A DNA stretch of 64,000 nucleotides from Jaapia argillacea MUCL 33604 (Eukaryota > Basidiomycota > Agaricomycetes > Jaapiales > Jaapiaceae): assembly GCA_000697665.1 (NCBI GenBank), contig KL197710.1, forward strand, positions 1,649,036-1,713,035. The letters are read 5' to 3'. Below the pieces are notes generated by a model. It had not been told where the DNA came from, made no database searches, and saw only the letters and a list, made by a program, of their open reading frames with translations. Shown one piece after another: positions 10,115 through 22,487 of the stretch. Every line of letters starts with the position of its first letter. Position 1 is the first letter of the stretch. The translations under genes and the position numbers were made by a program.

Positions 10115-12698
10115 CGCGCTCTGCGAGGAGGAAATGATACTTTGCAGATCTAACCGCCATGGCTGGGTGGCCTGGTTTATATTCCATGCCGTTGTTCAAC
10201 TGTGAGGAGTAAAAGTCTCGTATTCCCTTTCGAGTCTGACAAGATAGTGCGCTGGACGCCAGATAAACACGGATGTGGATTGGCAACAGAGTAGAAAAGC
10301 TTTACTGACCATACGAATCTTCAGATTTCGCCTCTTCGTCACCAATGCCTAAAAGCGAGCATGGAATGCAGCAGGGCGCATAAATCACGATTGGAGCGGA
10401 TCCCACATGCATCTGGCACCTTTCACCAACATACTCCGATTCGGGGGAACAGATGAGTTGTTAGTTGTCAAAGCCTTGCGACTGAGGAAGCCCCCCTTCA
10501 CGATGCCTGTCGTCCTTTGGACGCCGGCGGTGTTTCTAACTGCAGAAATGCCGGTTGAGACATTGATGGGTTCTATCGAGGTTTTGTGACAGTATCGGCC
10601 ATAGAAGTTCATGCACTGCTTACCCGGGTTCCGGTAGTAGCTTCGTCAACCTTGCCCAAATCTTGCATCCATTATGCACAATCAATCTTGATCTGGGGGT
10701 ATCAGGAGTGACCGCCACTGGACTTCTGAATATAGTTATGCACCGACGGACATCTACAAGCATACTTCCGCCAGGCCAAATAAATTGTCCTTGCAAGGAA
10801 TGGATAGACGTGGAAACCTGAGAGAAGTCCGATGCGTGCAAGATCATTCGTCCAAAGTCGGCTACCTGTCCGTTCAGAATCTTTCAGGTTCCGCTGATGC
10901 CAGCTTTCATGCATTGACTATCAGACATTTAGCACCCCGGATGTGCAATTGAACTATTACCTGAGTTACTTGGGGTGAGCGTTTCCCGGCGATTCTAGTT
11001 TCGTCCCGAACTGGTCTTACAAGCAAAGCCCTTTGAAGCAATGTGTGACTTAGAATTAGGGTATGCTATGCCGACAAGGGCAAGGTGGCAACTTGAAGCG
11101 GAGGGAAGATTTGAGGGAGGTGGGGGTACCCGCAATAAAATTAGAAAATGAGTGGTGGGGGTTCGGCTTCATCAACGTATCGGCATGTCTGGTTCCGCGT
11201 CTGAACCTGACACCGGTTTGCTCGTAAGCGGTAATTGCTTTCACTGGAAAGATTATCCGAATGCAATATCCCTGATTCAACAATCCTGATGTGCTATCCT
11301 AAACTTCCTTCGAACAAACTTATTAGGAGTAAAACATACAATCGATGACATGAGGTTATCGTCCAAGTTGGAGCACAGCAAGTACGCTGCCATCGCACCT
11401 GTCACGACGGCCAACACCCTTGGTTCGCACTCCAGATCCGCGGGTCGTCAAACGTAATCACGAGAGGAGTGAAAGTTCTCAGATCAGATGTAGGTGGGGA
11501 GTCAAGAACATCATCTCAGCTGATGGCCGTAACATTGGTACCTAAAGCTAAACGCCACATCGGGGTGCCTGTATACTCGCCATTTGGAAATGATTTAACG
11601 AGAGGAGAAGCTATCCTCTGGGACGTGTAAGGACTGTGCGTTACCGGTTACTTGCTTTGTACTGAAACCTAACCATAAATCCCTAGTTCATTACTCGACA
11701 GATGTCATAAAATGGTTCATGCGAACTCACTACGTCGATTCGCGGGCAATCGTGCGCGTCACTGAATGGCTGAATCGTGGATCAGGATTATCATATGAGC
11801 AACTGCAGCCGCCAGTTTCGTGCCTCATGCGTTCACGGCCCGAAGCCTTGGCATAACAGTTTGACTCGTGAGAGTAGAAGGTGGTGCGCAGCAAGAGATC
11901 CGTGGAGGCGTGATTCTGAGGAACGCAGACTGAAAAGCATATCTCTCGCCGGCACGATCGGGCACGATCAACCTTCCTGAGAAGGGATAGCGTAGGTGGT
12001 CGTACAAGGGATCGACAAGCCCAAAGTTCAAGCCGAGAAAGGGACAGACAATGGATGACTCTCCATAGCCGTATTTTCTAGATCCCAGTTTCTAAATGTC
12101 GTTGCCAGGTCACAAACGCCAACCTAGGCTGCTTCTGATGGGACCTTGTGTCTGCTACGAAGGTTGTCGCAGTGAGGCGAAGTCATGATTTCCAGACTCT
12201 TCGCTCGGTGTTTCTCATGACCACTTTGGGGATAGGCGGGAGATGCGACCAATTCAACGTCTAGGCGGCATCCGGGAGGACCAATTCAACACCCAGAATG
12301 TGATACGCGATGGTAACCGATGTCAAGAAAGGGTTTACAAGGCCGATTTCTGTTAACAGAGGGGGTATTAACCCCTCTGCAGATGCTAAAGCGCGCTGGT
12401 GGCAATGAGTCCGCTCTGGACTGTTTATGTGGGCCAGTTGCCTCGAAGTTCATCACAGTAGTCACAAAATGACATCAGAATGTCGGCAAAACAAGATTTA
12501 GAGACGGAATTTAGAAATCCTGAGCCGTAAATCCTTATGGAGAGTCATCCAATACCAACGGTGACCTTGACCAAAGGTCGTCATATTGCAATATGGCTAG
12601 CGTCACGGTACATTGACCCCGTCCTGTGAGATAGCCGGAGAGATTGAGAGACTTGAAGGACAGCGAGACAATGTATCACGAACCTACTTGCTGTAGTT
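10115..12698. other. Gene-poor stretch of about 2.6 kb, nothing recognised
   Basis: I find no frame with a family motif and no clear splice-joined frame on either strand. Short repeats such as GACCAATTCAAC, seen at about 12247 and 12279 (32 nt apart), are the only local structure noticed. With the stretch at 7.2-9.3 kb this makes the 7-13 kb interval the emptiest part of the window. Confidence 0.4.
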
Positions 12699-14177
12699 TC
12701 AGAAGTTTTTCATCAGTCCTTCCCATACAAAGTACGCGCAAGCGTTGACCGGAAAGGATCTAACCAATGTGGGCGCGAGTCCAGTAAAAAATCCACCCGC
12801 CCCAGATGTACTATAGATGGATCGCGAGACCGACAAGAAAGTCGGCCGAGGATTCAATCTCAGAGGGCTGGCGTACATTCGACTGATGAATCGTTAAGGA
12901 CGTGGCATGGGGGGAGGAACTTGAGATGGACTAACTTCTTAATATTATCAGCTGGGATAGCCATCACCCAAAATACAAGGGATCCCAAGCCGCCAGACAA
13001 AAAGTCGGAAAGCGTCTTGTTGACCTAACTTCATGTCAGATGGTTCATCAAACCGTGCGGACCAGTTTCCACATACCTCCAAAGGTGTCCCTCGCATTTT
13101 TGCAAACGTGCGTCTAAATCCCTAAGAGAAGGGGGCCGACGTTACTACCAGTAGAGGAATATGGTGCGCAGTTCAGACCTCGATGGGCATAAACATCCAG
13201 AAGTAGTTGGCCCGAAAAACAAGGCTGGCAGTGAAGCCTCTCCAGAGATCGAAAAAACCATGGGCGCGAATTATTTTCCGAGCACAATTTAAAGGCCCTT
13301 TGAATTCTCGCTGGGAAGCGGACGACTGGAGCTGAAGCTGCAACCTGACTAGGGGGGCCCTTGGGCGTACAGTTAAAATGTTAAATTGACGTACTTACCT
13401 TTGATATGCTCCAGGGGAGTAGACAGACCGGCGCTGATGAATAAGAAACGATATATTAGGAGAGATATGTGGTAGGAGTCAGAATACAAGATGACCTTGT
13501 TAGACCGGCGAACATGCCAGATATGCCGTGTGCGGAAAGAGTGAGTCGCCTCTCTTCGGGGGCGCCTGGGGCAGCCTCAGTCATCCCAAGGCCGAAAAGG
13601 ATGTGCCGGTAGTTGTGAAGGGAACCAAGGAGAACAGAGTCAACCAGGGCTTGGCCAGCAGCCGGGGGTGAAGCTCCTTTGTAGAGGCCTCGTAAACTCT
13701 ACAAGAGAAACACCCCGTCAGTACATCCGATCCGATCCTGAAACTAAAGGACACACTTCATTACGGAGGGTCTTCAGGAGGCAATCAATGGCTCCTGAGT
13801 AAGTGCCTGGTGGGGAGCATTGAAGACGAGTTTTCACGGTGTCAAAACTTCAAGGATTGTCAGCGTTCGAGCAGAGGGCTACAATTATTTGATGGTAAAG
13901 TGTCAAATCGCAGAGACGGATTTGAGAAGGATTTGTCATTTACCGACTATTGAAGCACCAACCCGTGACCAACGGCGACCTGTCGGCTGTCTCAGCATGG
14001 GGTGTTACTCGATGCTGAGGGGGCGAACCTTTGTTGACCCTACGCGCAGGGGTCACAGCAGACTGTAAACTCGGAGGATTTGCGGAGAAAAGGGGAGCAT
14101 TTACCACTACCAATCCCAGCGATGGCTCCTGCAGCGCGGAGACGAGGTTGCTGGTTGTCCCCGCCATCGTTACTCAT
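12699..14177 (-). CDS. Mitochondrial carrier family (SLC25) protein
   Basis: This is an inner-membrane solute carrier with three repeats. The likely start at 14177 gives MSNDGGDNQQPRLRAAGAIA, leading into helix 1. The first repeat continues FDTVKTRLQCSPPGTYSGAI, CLLKTLRNE, then SLRGLYKGASPPAAGQALVD and SVLLGSLHNYRHILFGLGM. Repeat 2 has SAGLSTPLEHIK, VRLQLQLQSSASQREFKGPL, HGFFDLWRGFTASLVFRANY and FWMFMPIE. Repeat 3 has LSDFLSGGLGSLVFWVMAIP, ADNIK, RPTFLSVSRSIYSTSGAGGF, TGLAPTLVRSFPVNACAYFV and WEGLMKNF-stop. The second and third Px[DE]xx[KR] signatures are intact (PLEHIK, PADNIK). In the first, my best splice gives GHGFDTVK in place of GHPFDTVK, and the exon joining helix 1 to this point is unresolved. 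The sequence resembles acyl-carnitine/ornithine-type carriers, but the substrate cannot be read off. Confidence 0.85.
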
Positions 14178-14433
14178 CGGCAGGTTATGTGGCAGGGGAC
14201 AGATACACTTCCGCCTGCCAGTGCCAGAAACGAACTGCGAGTGAGTACAGCAGCTGAACTTGTCGGCGTCCTGACAGCAAACCGTGCACGTGGCATGATC
14301 ACCGCGCTTCCTCCATTACCCCTTGATGCCCTGTGGCGGGTAGCCCTACATGCTACACTCCAGCTCTACCTTGCTTTTGTCTTCCAGAGCGTAAAACCAC
14401 TCGTAGAAGAACACCGACGCTATAACAGGAGTT

Positions 14434-15388
14434 ATGGCCGAAGAGCCTCGCGAGAGCCTGGAGAAACAGTGTCGTATCTGTCTCGATGGCCCTGATCCCG
14501 TCATGGGCAGGCTCATTCGCCCTTGCCTATGCAAGGGAAGCATCAGTGTAGGTATCGGCTCCCATATGTTTAGAGTCGAGTTAACAGTGTCACAGTATGT
14601 TCATATCAAGTGTCTTCAACGCTGGCGCAACTCCTTTGAGACCGCTTTCTTCGCATGTCCTCAATGTCACTACCGCTATCATTTTGGCAGGACACGAGTA
14701 ATGGGCATCGCTACTAACGCAGGTGCGTTACACTTGAGTGAAATACATCCAACTCCTAACTGATACATTCTCAGTGGTCGTAGGGGCTGTATCTTCCATC
14801 TTGTTCACCATCCTCGTCCTATGCTCCTCGTTCATAACCACATACTTCCTCAGCGCACTAGAAGAGTCCTCGACCGACGGCTCTTACTACTACTCCTACG
14901 TTTCCTTTTGGCCCTATGACGTGGTTAGGGACTTAATTCGTGCCGCCGTGCGCATTTTGCGAGACGAGGAAGGCATTCTCGACGAGGCCTTCTTTTCTCG
15001 ATCAGGTTCACGTAGTACAACAATCCCAAATGTCTCATCACCTCCGGGTCTTTTCCGACGCCTTATCCAACGTTTCCTACTCGGTCTCCCAGTTGTCGGA
15101 GCCGGATCTATTGTTCATTTACTCTTGTCCATGCCATTTCCGTTGGGCTGGATTGCGAGGTATCGGGCAAATCGCAGTAGGAGGGGCAGCCGAGATGCTG
15201 CAACAATTGTTGTCGTCGTGCTCATTGTCGTCGGAGCTGCTAGGTGCGTCCCAGTCCCGTCAAGTTTTGTAACACCAACTATATTAATGTCAATTGTCAG
15301 AGCCCTTTACAAGGTCTATGACCTGACTCAGAGGTTTACGAGACGATTGCTTCTTCGAGCCGAAGACGCCATCCTCGAGGTCCAGTAG
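14434..15388 (+). CDS. RING-CH (MARCH-type) membrane E3 ubiquitin ligase
   Basis: The protein starts MAEEPRESLEKQCRICLDGP. A C4HC3 RING-variant domain follows: CRIC, then PCLCKG, then (after an intron with donor GTAGGT near 14551 and acceptor CACAG near 14595) YVHIKCLQRW and FFACPQCHYRY. These are the eight zinc ligands of a RING-CH finger, which binds E2 enzymes. Hydrophobic segments follow: VVGAVSSILFTILVLCSSFI, a middle stretch GLPVVGAGSIVHLLLSMPF, and AATIVVVVLIVVGAA. The protein ends RRLLLRAEDAILEVQ at 15388. RING-CH plus several membrane spans is the plan of MARCH ligases, which ubiquitinate membrane proteins of the endomembrane system. Two of the introns have lengths divisible by three and no stop, so unspliced readthrough would only lengthen the protein. 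It starts about 255 bp from the divergent carrier gene, so the two may share a promoter region. Confidence 0.88.
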
Positions 15389-15507
15389 CCTCCCATCCGC
15401 GTCAGTGCTCAGTCATACAGAGAGGATGAAGACGTAGTCCAAATGTGGTGTATATACGACAGGGTACCTACTAAGGATTGCTCCTCATCGTGATAACCCG
15501 TGCAAAG

Positions 15508-18500
15508 CTACCAATTTCGCCGCAGTTGACGTTTGATCGCCTCGTATGTTGCTCGTGTCTCACTGCTGCTCGGCTCGAGCTCCGAAAGATACTGGTCAAC
15601 TGCCAGATCTATGCGGTCTACTGGGAACTCTCGAGCAGCTGGAGCTTGTGGTCGATTTGCATCTCGCAGCCAGTCCGTAAGGAGGATCGCAATGTCCGAA
15701 GACACCGCCTGAACGTTGATCTGGTCGTTAAACGGCGGGATCTGGGTACATAGATCGGGGTCAAGTCAATCTGATTGAAGAAGTGGACAGGATTACGCAC
15801 TTGAGATTCATACATCTCATGGAAGATATCCCAGATCTCAGAGTAGGCCACGCCACATTGAACCAATACCCGAGGTGCCCATCCGTGGGCAACTGTGCCC
15901 TTGTTAGCCAAGCCGAACCGAACAAGCAACGAGGAGATATGCCCTGGGAACAATGCTTCATCAGCGATGCTCGGGCTTCTCGGGGACCGATAGTGTAATC
16001 ACTCACTCAGTGGGAATGCACTTTCTGACGGATGGAAGCGTTGGCCAAGCGGGACAACTTTAGACATGATACGATCTGCAGCCGTCTTCGGGTCCACTCC
16101 ATCCATAGCTGTGGTCGTTGTAATGTTAGGCAACTGGGGACTCCGACCAGGAGAAGGCTCACCATCTTCGAAGATTTTGTTCCAGATCGGACGGACGATG
16201 TTTTCATCCCGGTACTCGGATACGTGGAGAATGAGCAGTTTCATCACCGGGAGATCGAGAGGCTCCGCATACAGTTGATAAAGCTGTCAAGTCGGTTAGC
16301 TGGTGAGCTTGGAGGAAAGGACACCTTAACTCCCGTACCTCGGTCATGGTGAACAGATTCTTGGATAACAGGCGGACTCCTTCGCCGATCTCGTCCGGAT
16401 CGTTCAGATGCGGTACAAGGGTGTTGTATAGCTCAAGCTGGACTTGAGCAACTTCAAGCTTCTCTTCCAAATCGGTGAGGAAAGCGATTGCTGTTTCATG
16501 TCTCCCGCCCATAGATACGGGATGTGATTTGGCATTCCCCACTGCGAGAGTTAGATATTCAAGTCGACCCTCCAAGGGAAGATCAAACCTTGAAAACAGT
16601 AAGACAGTGACCGTTACGAGGACTGACGCATACTCACTGTGTTGAATCAGCAAGAGCCGCCAGCACTTCAGCAGCCCGTAGAGGTTGGCCATCCTTAACA
16701 TAGAATTGCCAGAGTAGCTGATACTTTTGGACAGTTACAGGCTCTCGCTTGAGGTGGGCTTCGAGATAGACCGGCCGCATCTGCATATATGTATCAGAGG
16801 CGATGGAAATAACAATGGCGGAAACGGTGAAGACAAACCTCCAACAGCTCGTCCGCAAGTCCTTTGTTTATTAGCCAATCGTACATAGTCGAGTGGAACA
16901 TCTCGTCATCGGAAGAAAATGCAAGTTCATAGGCATGGCCTTGTACAGTTTCCGGATCATCAGGAGCGGAAGGTTGCCCCGCTGGTGCTTTGGCTTTGGT
17001 TGACTTCTCCTCGAAAACGGTTAAAGAGTCAAGTACGAGATCATAGCATCGTTTTCTGCGATCCCAGAACTCGACGCGAGGATCATTAGGAGGGCACCCA
17101 GAGTTCCAATACTCCTGTCCTTGACGGTCGGCATCGGCGAGAGCGGCACACTGTAGTGGAAGCTCAATGGCGCCTTATAAGAACCATAATAAGGGACTGC
17201 GATAATGAAAGAGTACAAGGAAATCTATCACCTTTCGCGAAGTTCAGCTGTTGGTAATCACCACAAATCTCACGCAACTTTTCAAACTCCAGGATACGAG
17301 CTCCTTTTACGAACAACCTGGATAATCGTTAGGAGGGACGAGCCAATACAAAGCACCGACAAATTCACCTGAGAGATTCACCTAGCCAGTTCTGTCGCTC
17401 CAGTGGATTCCGACTCTCTGCAGCCTTCCGAATGTTCTCGCGGGCCTGAGGATGGGGTTAGATTGCTGACGTAGGGATGAGAACCTGACATACTTTGTAC
17501 AGCATAACATCATCGGTACTGCAAAATGAGCCGCATCGTTGCTGCAGAACCTCGCTAATGGTGTCGACCTTGCTTGGACGTTAGTACACGTGGAAACAAA
17601 GAAATAGAAGGTAGAATACCCTACCCCAATCTGCTGCCCAATTTGTTGGTCGATAACAATGTTCACCAGCGCTCTAGAAACAGTAACACCATTTTGAGTT
17701 GTGACTAAATCCTCGAACGTCAAGGATGTAACGAGCTTCTGAGTATCAACATCCGACCTAGGAGTAATGAGAAACATGAATGAACTCGAGAATGGAGAGG
17801 GAACACACTGAGCGATCAGCTCTCCTATGCGATAATCGATCAGAAGCAAAAAGAAGGATATCGCCTCGATGGTCCTAGCTAGCAATGATTGAAGCTGGGA
17901 TACTGAGCTTTGCTCAGCCTGACGAAAAAAAATCGAATGAATTAACCTCATGCATTTTCGAACGAGTAACTCACCTTCCATGCTTCCTGTTCATTCGCAG
18001 CCGCGCCGCGCACGCCAGGCTGGTCGCCAGGAGATGAGTGGAATAAGTGGGGATTCTTATCCAGGAACTCCTTCAAGGCGTACAGATTCTTTTGCGCCAC
18101 GACCAAAACATCCTCTGAGATGTTGGAGGCTTGCAGTCCCGCTTTACTGAAGAGGAAGGTCAATTTTCTGGGAGATTCGGCCAAGAGAGGGTACAAACCC
18201 TGGTTTCGTGAGCTTGCACTTCCAAATAGGTCGGACAAGTCTCGCAAAATAAAAGGCAAAACCTTCTCTCCGTCCGCTGAAAATGGCAGTCCCAGCACTC
18301 TCACCTACGATTCACACATTAGCATTTGTCATTTAGCATCTCGCGGACTGTCCACGCACTGGTTCCATATGTCATTCTTTCAGCCCACATGGGTCGCTCG
18401 CCGAAGTCATAGAAAGCCTGCTTCGCAACGTTGACAACGTCGTTACTGACCGTGCTGATCTTCCCCGCCGCGATGGAGGCCGAGAATTCAGCAGCAAGTT

Positions 18501-20622
18501 CTAGGAAAGTATTACCGCTGGCAAGAGCGAGAAGCATCGCGCAAGTTTGATCTCGGCCAAAGCTAGGGAAGGTGAGACACGAGGATGGGGATGTAAACTA
18601 TGGGGACTGACCTGTCCCTGAACTCGATGATGGGTTGCACATTGCCTTCCGCATGGAAGTCCTCGATGACGGCCTTCAAGTAGTCCAACGCACGCCTCTT
18701 CACCATATAGGTCAGGCCTACATTTGTCAGGACCATAAACTGCCTAGGAGGTTCCGTCAACTGGGTGGCTAGTTCATTCGTCACCATGGGTACTGGTGCC
18801 GATGAGGGGGTGGAAACGTAGGAGGTGGAGCGCGGAACAGATGCAAGCGCCCACGTTCGACCAGGGACGGCCAATAAGGTTGCATATTCGGTCAAAGGGG
18901 GACGCTGACCTCCTCCACCACTCCCATATGGGCCTCCATAGCCCGATTGTTGTTGAGTAGCAGGGTATTGCTGCTGTTGCTGCTGAGGCATATTTAATTG
19001 TCCCAAGTTGCCAATCCTAGTGAGGTCGGGGGTCATACACAACAAGAAGTCCCTCCCGTCCGTATCGCCAGGCTGCGCAACGATGGTCAAGCCAGCGACA
19101 TAAGAGGCATTTTCAAGTCCGGAGACTACGTAAGGTCGAGCTGTGGGTTGTGGGGCAGCCTGAGGAGTTCCGACTCCATAGCCGGCAACAGGAGGTCGGA
19201 AGGGACTCGATTGTTCGTCTGGATGCATGAGATTTGACGGAGGTAGTCGCACGTGGATAAGTTGTAATGGGCGGTGGCCAGCGGAACTGGAGGTGCCGAC
19301 GCTGTAAGAGTATCCATATCCTGGGGCGAAGTAAAGTCGGATCCCGTTGGAGGTAACAGCAAGTAATTGAACGCCAGATCGAGGGGATTCATTCTGCTCG
19401 ATGACATGGATACTGATGATCTGGAACGCTTTAGGAGTCAATGCCGGGGATCCGGGTGCCTTTTCCTGGGCGCTTTTATAGATGCCAGAAAGAGTCTGTA
19501 ACAACTGGACTGCTTTCTCGCCATTGGTCTTGTACACCGAAATAGAATTATTTGCCGTGAGGGTGTAAAAGCAGTTCCTCGATGAATCCGAAACCAGGGA
19601 GGTAATGCGGTCTGTCTGAATGTCACCACCAAATGCGGCCGAAGGTGTCCATCCAACTCACCTTCATGTTTCGGGCCCGCCAAACGAGGGAATAGGCTTT
19701 GCACTCCACCCACGGAGTGATTGATCAACTGTACCCGTTTCCCAAACCACCCTTCCTTTTCTTGATAGTGCAACTCGTACAAGTTTCCGTCTTGGTTGCC
19801 GCACATGAATATTCGACCTTCCGGTGTTCCAATTACAGATGTCATCTCAATCTCAGACGAAACTGACATGTCAGTAGCATACAGCTTGATTTCGTTTTGC
19901 GATCGACCCTGCGAAGAAGGTATTGGGGCTGCAGAGAGACCCAAGAGCAAAACCGAGACTGGGGTGCAGATGACGAGAAGGAATGAGATTTCATCGATGA
20001 AAACGTTGGGCTTTGGTTTGACGAGAGCAACGTGGGTGATCACGTCTGGTTGGTCTACAAACGAAGCGAGCTCTTCACTAGAATCACGGTGAGGTGAGGC
20101 ACAAAGGACAGCATTCGACACTTACCCTTCAAGATAGTTCCAAAGAAACAATTTGTGGTCGATACTGATCCATACTCGCTCAACCTCGGGCATGAGACCC
20201 ATATGGGACGTCAGTTGCGTGCCTAGGTCGAATGGTTAGTAGGATTTGAGGAGAACAATGGCGTAACGAACTGTCATAATATTGAAACAAGCTGTCCGGT
20301 ATTCCAATCAATCTCCTCTTCTGGAACGGCACTCGGTAATCATCGGGGAACACGCTATATGAAGCAGAGGATTGCGCCCCAGCTATGGTAACACTTGAGA
20401 TGAAGTGGGCGGAATGAAGTTTTGGCACGTACGAATCGTCAGCATCTCCCCAAGGTCAGGAACTAGCTGTGCATCTTTGGCAAGCTGATCCTGCAGCACT
20501 CGACTCGCACTCTGCAGGGCAGGCAAGTCAACAATTGGCGGTGGTGGGCCAGACTGAGGCTGTCGTGTAGCCAGGGCGCCGCCAAAAGTGCTGGAGGCAA
20601 GGAATCCCTGAGAAGCAGCCAT
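15508..20622 (-). CDS. NUP170: Nucleoporin Nup170/Nup155 (inner ring)
   Basis: This large scaffold protein of the nuclear pore inner ring links the pore membrane to the core. The start at 20622 reads MAASQGFLASSTFGGALATR, then VDLPALQSASRVLQDQLAKD. An N-terminal beta-propeller follows (RVPFQKRRLIGIPDSLFQYY, SSVIGTPEGRIFMCGNQDGN, LYELHYQEKEGWFGKRVQLI, KAFQIISIHVIEQNESPRSG, LLAVTSNGIRLYFAPGYGYS). A low-complexity loop with polyglutamine (about 18960-18995) and Gly-rich text comes next. The alpha-helical half runs from about 18540 to the end, with REMLNDK-, LVRKCMRLIHSIFFRQ- and SESAFPLSE-type exons, and finishes FPVDRIDLAVDQYLSELEPS and RQLRRNW-stop at 15508. Some fifteen short introns are needed. 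Gene length of 5.1 kb fits a protein of about 1,300-1,400 residues, as expected for this family. It lies head to head with the RNase III gene (215 bp apart). Confidence 0.93.
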
Positions 20623-20837
20623 TGCGGAGCTATGGACAACAATGACGAGAACAGAAAGTTGAGGACAGCGGCCGCAGAGGGTATATGCACGTCCTGTGGC
20701 GTTTAGGAAAGTTGAACGCGTAGCCACGTGGCCAGCTTGCCTCTGCAAAGACCACGTGGGGTCACTGCATGTCTTCTCCAGAGGTCTGCATCGGTTTGGG
20801 TACTGCTTGTGGTTGACCCTCACCCTCTCCTTCAACA

Positions 20838-22084
20838 ATGGTCCTCAAGAATCAGCACAAAATGATACAGAAGAGCGTATTGGCGGCCATATCTGCTCCC
20901 ACTTTCATCCTCACCTTCCCCCACCTCGAGCAAGCAACGTGGTCAAAGATTCTGTCGAAATCCAAGGAGAACCTGGAGCTGAACGAACAGCTTGAATTTT
21001 TGGGAGACGCCGTAATGTACGCCTGCGTTGCTGCAGGGCTCCTTGCCCAAATCCCCCAAGCTTCTCCTGGTGTATTGACAGTAAGCCTTAACATCACTGG
21101 AAACCTCCCATTCCGTTACCCACCGTGGATCGCTGGGCTTGTCTCCTTCCCTCCTCCCTTGCAGGTGCTCAGAGGACCTTTGACGACAAATGCTACATTC
21201 GCTCATTTGATAGACAAGCTAGATCTACCATCCGTTGCGGAAGGATCGTCCTTGCCCATGTCTGATTTTTTTCGCCGTCCTTCGTCCAAATCGCCGTTCA
21301 AGTCCAAAACGGAGGTCAAGAGAGCCGCGGATGCGTTTGAAGTTGTATGCGGGGCTATCTATCTTCAAGATGGCTATCTCCCTTTGTGCAACTGGGTACT
21401 TGACACCTTCCGGCCGCTCATTAGTGCCGCTTACCGGTCATACAACCACTGGTCAGCATCAGTTGCTCGGCCTTTTACCAAATTCTGATATCTGCAACTT
21501 CCAGGACGAAACTGAAGATTCACAACCGAAATGAGAAGACACTGTCCAGGACACTTCGTCGACTTCGCCTCATGAAACACGGTAAACCCGGCTTGAAATC
21601 ACTGAAGAAGAACAAATTGCAGAAGCGACTCCTTCATAAACCCAAGGCAGGTCTATCGGCCTCTGTTCGTCATCTTGCGCTGCAACAGTATTGTCCGGAC
21701 TCTCAGGCAACCGCGACGGAGGTCATTGATCTGACCGCTGAAGACGACGACGAGGACATGGAACAAGACGCCATAGCCGCTTTCTTAGAAGCTGAAGAAG
21801 ACGGCAGCGATAACGGGACGCCTAGCCAAGCTGATCGGACTACTTTTAGAGACGACCAACCGCTGACCAAGGTTTGTTTTGATGTCTCGTTCCCTACCTT
21901 TCTCCCCATATTGATCTACCAACAGCAAACGAGTACACCCCTTCCTCAAACTCAACCTCCACATCCTACTTCCTTCCTTTGGCTGGACCAAAACCACACA
22001 GACAGTGCAACTCGCATCCTCCATCATCCACACAAACCACGACCTCTGGGTTCCTCGTTGAATCCCATATGCATCGACGACTAG
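20838..22084 (+). CDS. RNase III-domain protein with SUMO-interaction-like tail
   Basis: The start at 20838 gives MVLKNQHKMIQKSVLAAISA. The RNase III signature reads NEQLEFLGDAVMYACVAAGL, and the second catalytic block reads VKRAADAFEVVCGAIYLQDG, so the four acidic metal-binding positions (E and D of the first block, D and E of the second) look intact. An intron at 21081-21164 (84 nt) joins SPGVLT to VLRGPLTTNATFAHLI; it is divisible by three with no stop. After the catalytic domain an intron joins to a basic stretch (RTLRRLRLMKHGKPGLKSLK). There is no double-stranded-RNA-binding domain and no helicase or PAZ, so it is not Dicer and differs from yeast Rnt1. The tail contains VIDLTAEDDDEDMEQD, a textbook SUMO-interaction motif next to acidic residues, and ends NPICIDD. 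Substrate RNA is unknown; nucleolar or mitochondrial roles are both possible. Confidence 0.82.
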
Positions 22085-22487
22085 CCATTTCCGGTGCCTC
22101 ATTGCCATTCCACTGATATTTTAGGTTTATTCTCGGACGTACCTCTTAATGAATACTGTAGCGTCAAGATTCACCACACAGCGTTTACCCTGAACGTGAA
22201 CAATTTATGTAGCCCCTAGCCTCGACGCCATCTCGGATGTTATTATTTCTTCTTTCTGAGTCCTGCGACCTTGTAGACCGTAACCATGTAGTGATAATGA
22301 TGTACCCTCCGCGATCAGCACATGCATGTACTTCTCGTGGAATTATTCGAAGCACATTATTATACCACTCACGAGTGCCTTGTGCGAGTCCTTACCAGGA
22401 TAATATTGTTATATCTACTCTAAGTATTCCACTGAGATGGTGGTCTTCGAACAGAGAACACCTCACCGCCCCTCCTTTCCTCCGCTT
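22085..22487. other. Convergent 3' intergenic region
   Basis: This stretch lies between the convergent RNase III (+) and PPR-like (-) genes. It is moderately A/T-rich, holds likely 3' UTRs and poly(A) signals of both, and shows no gene or structured RNA I can support. Confidence 0.5.
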
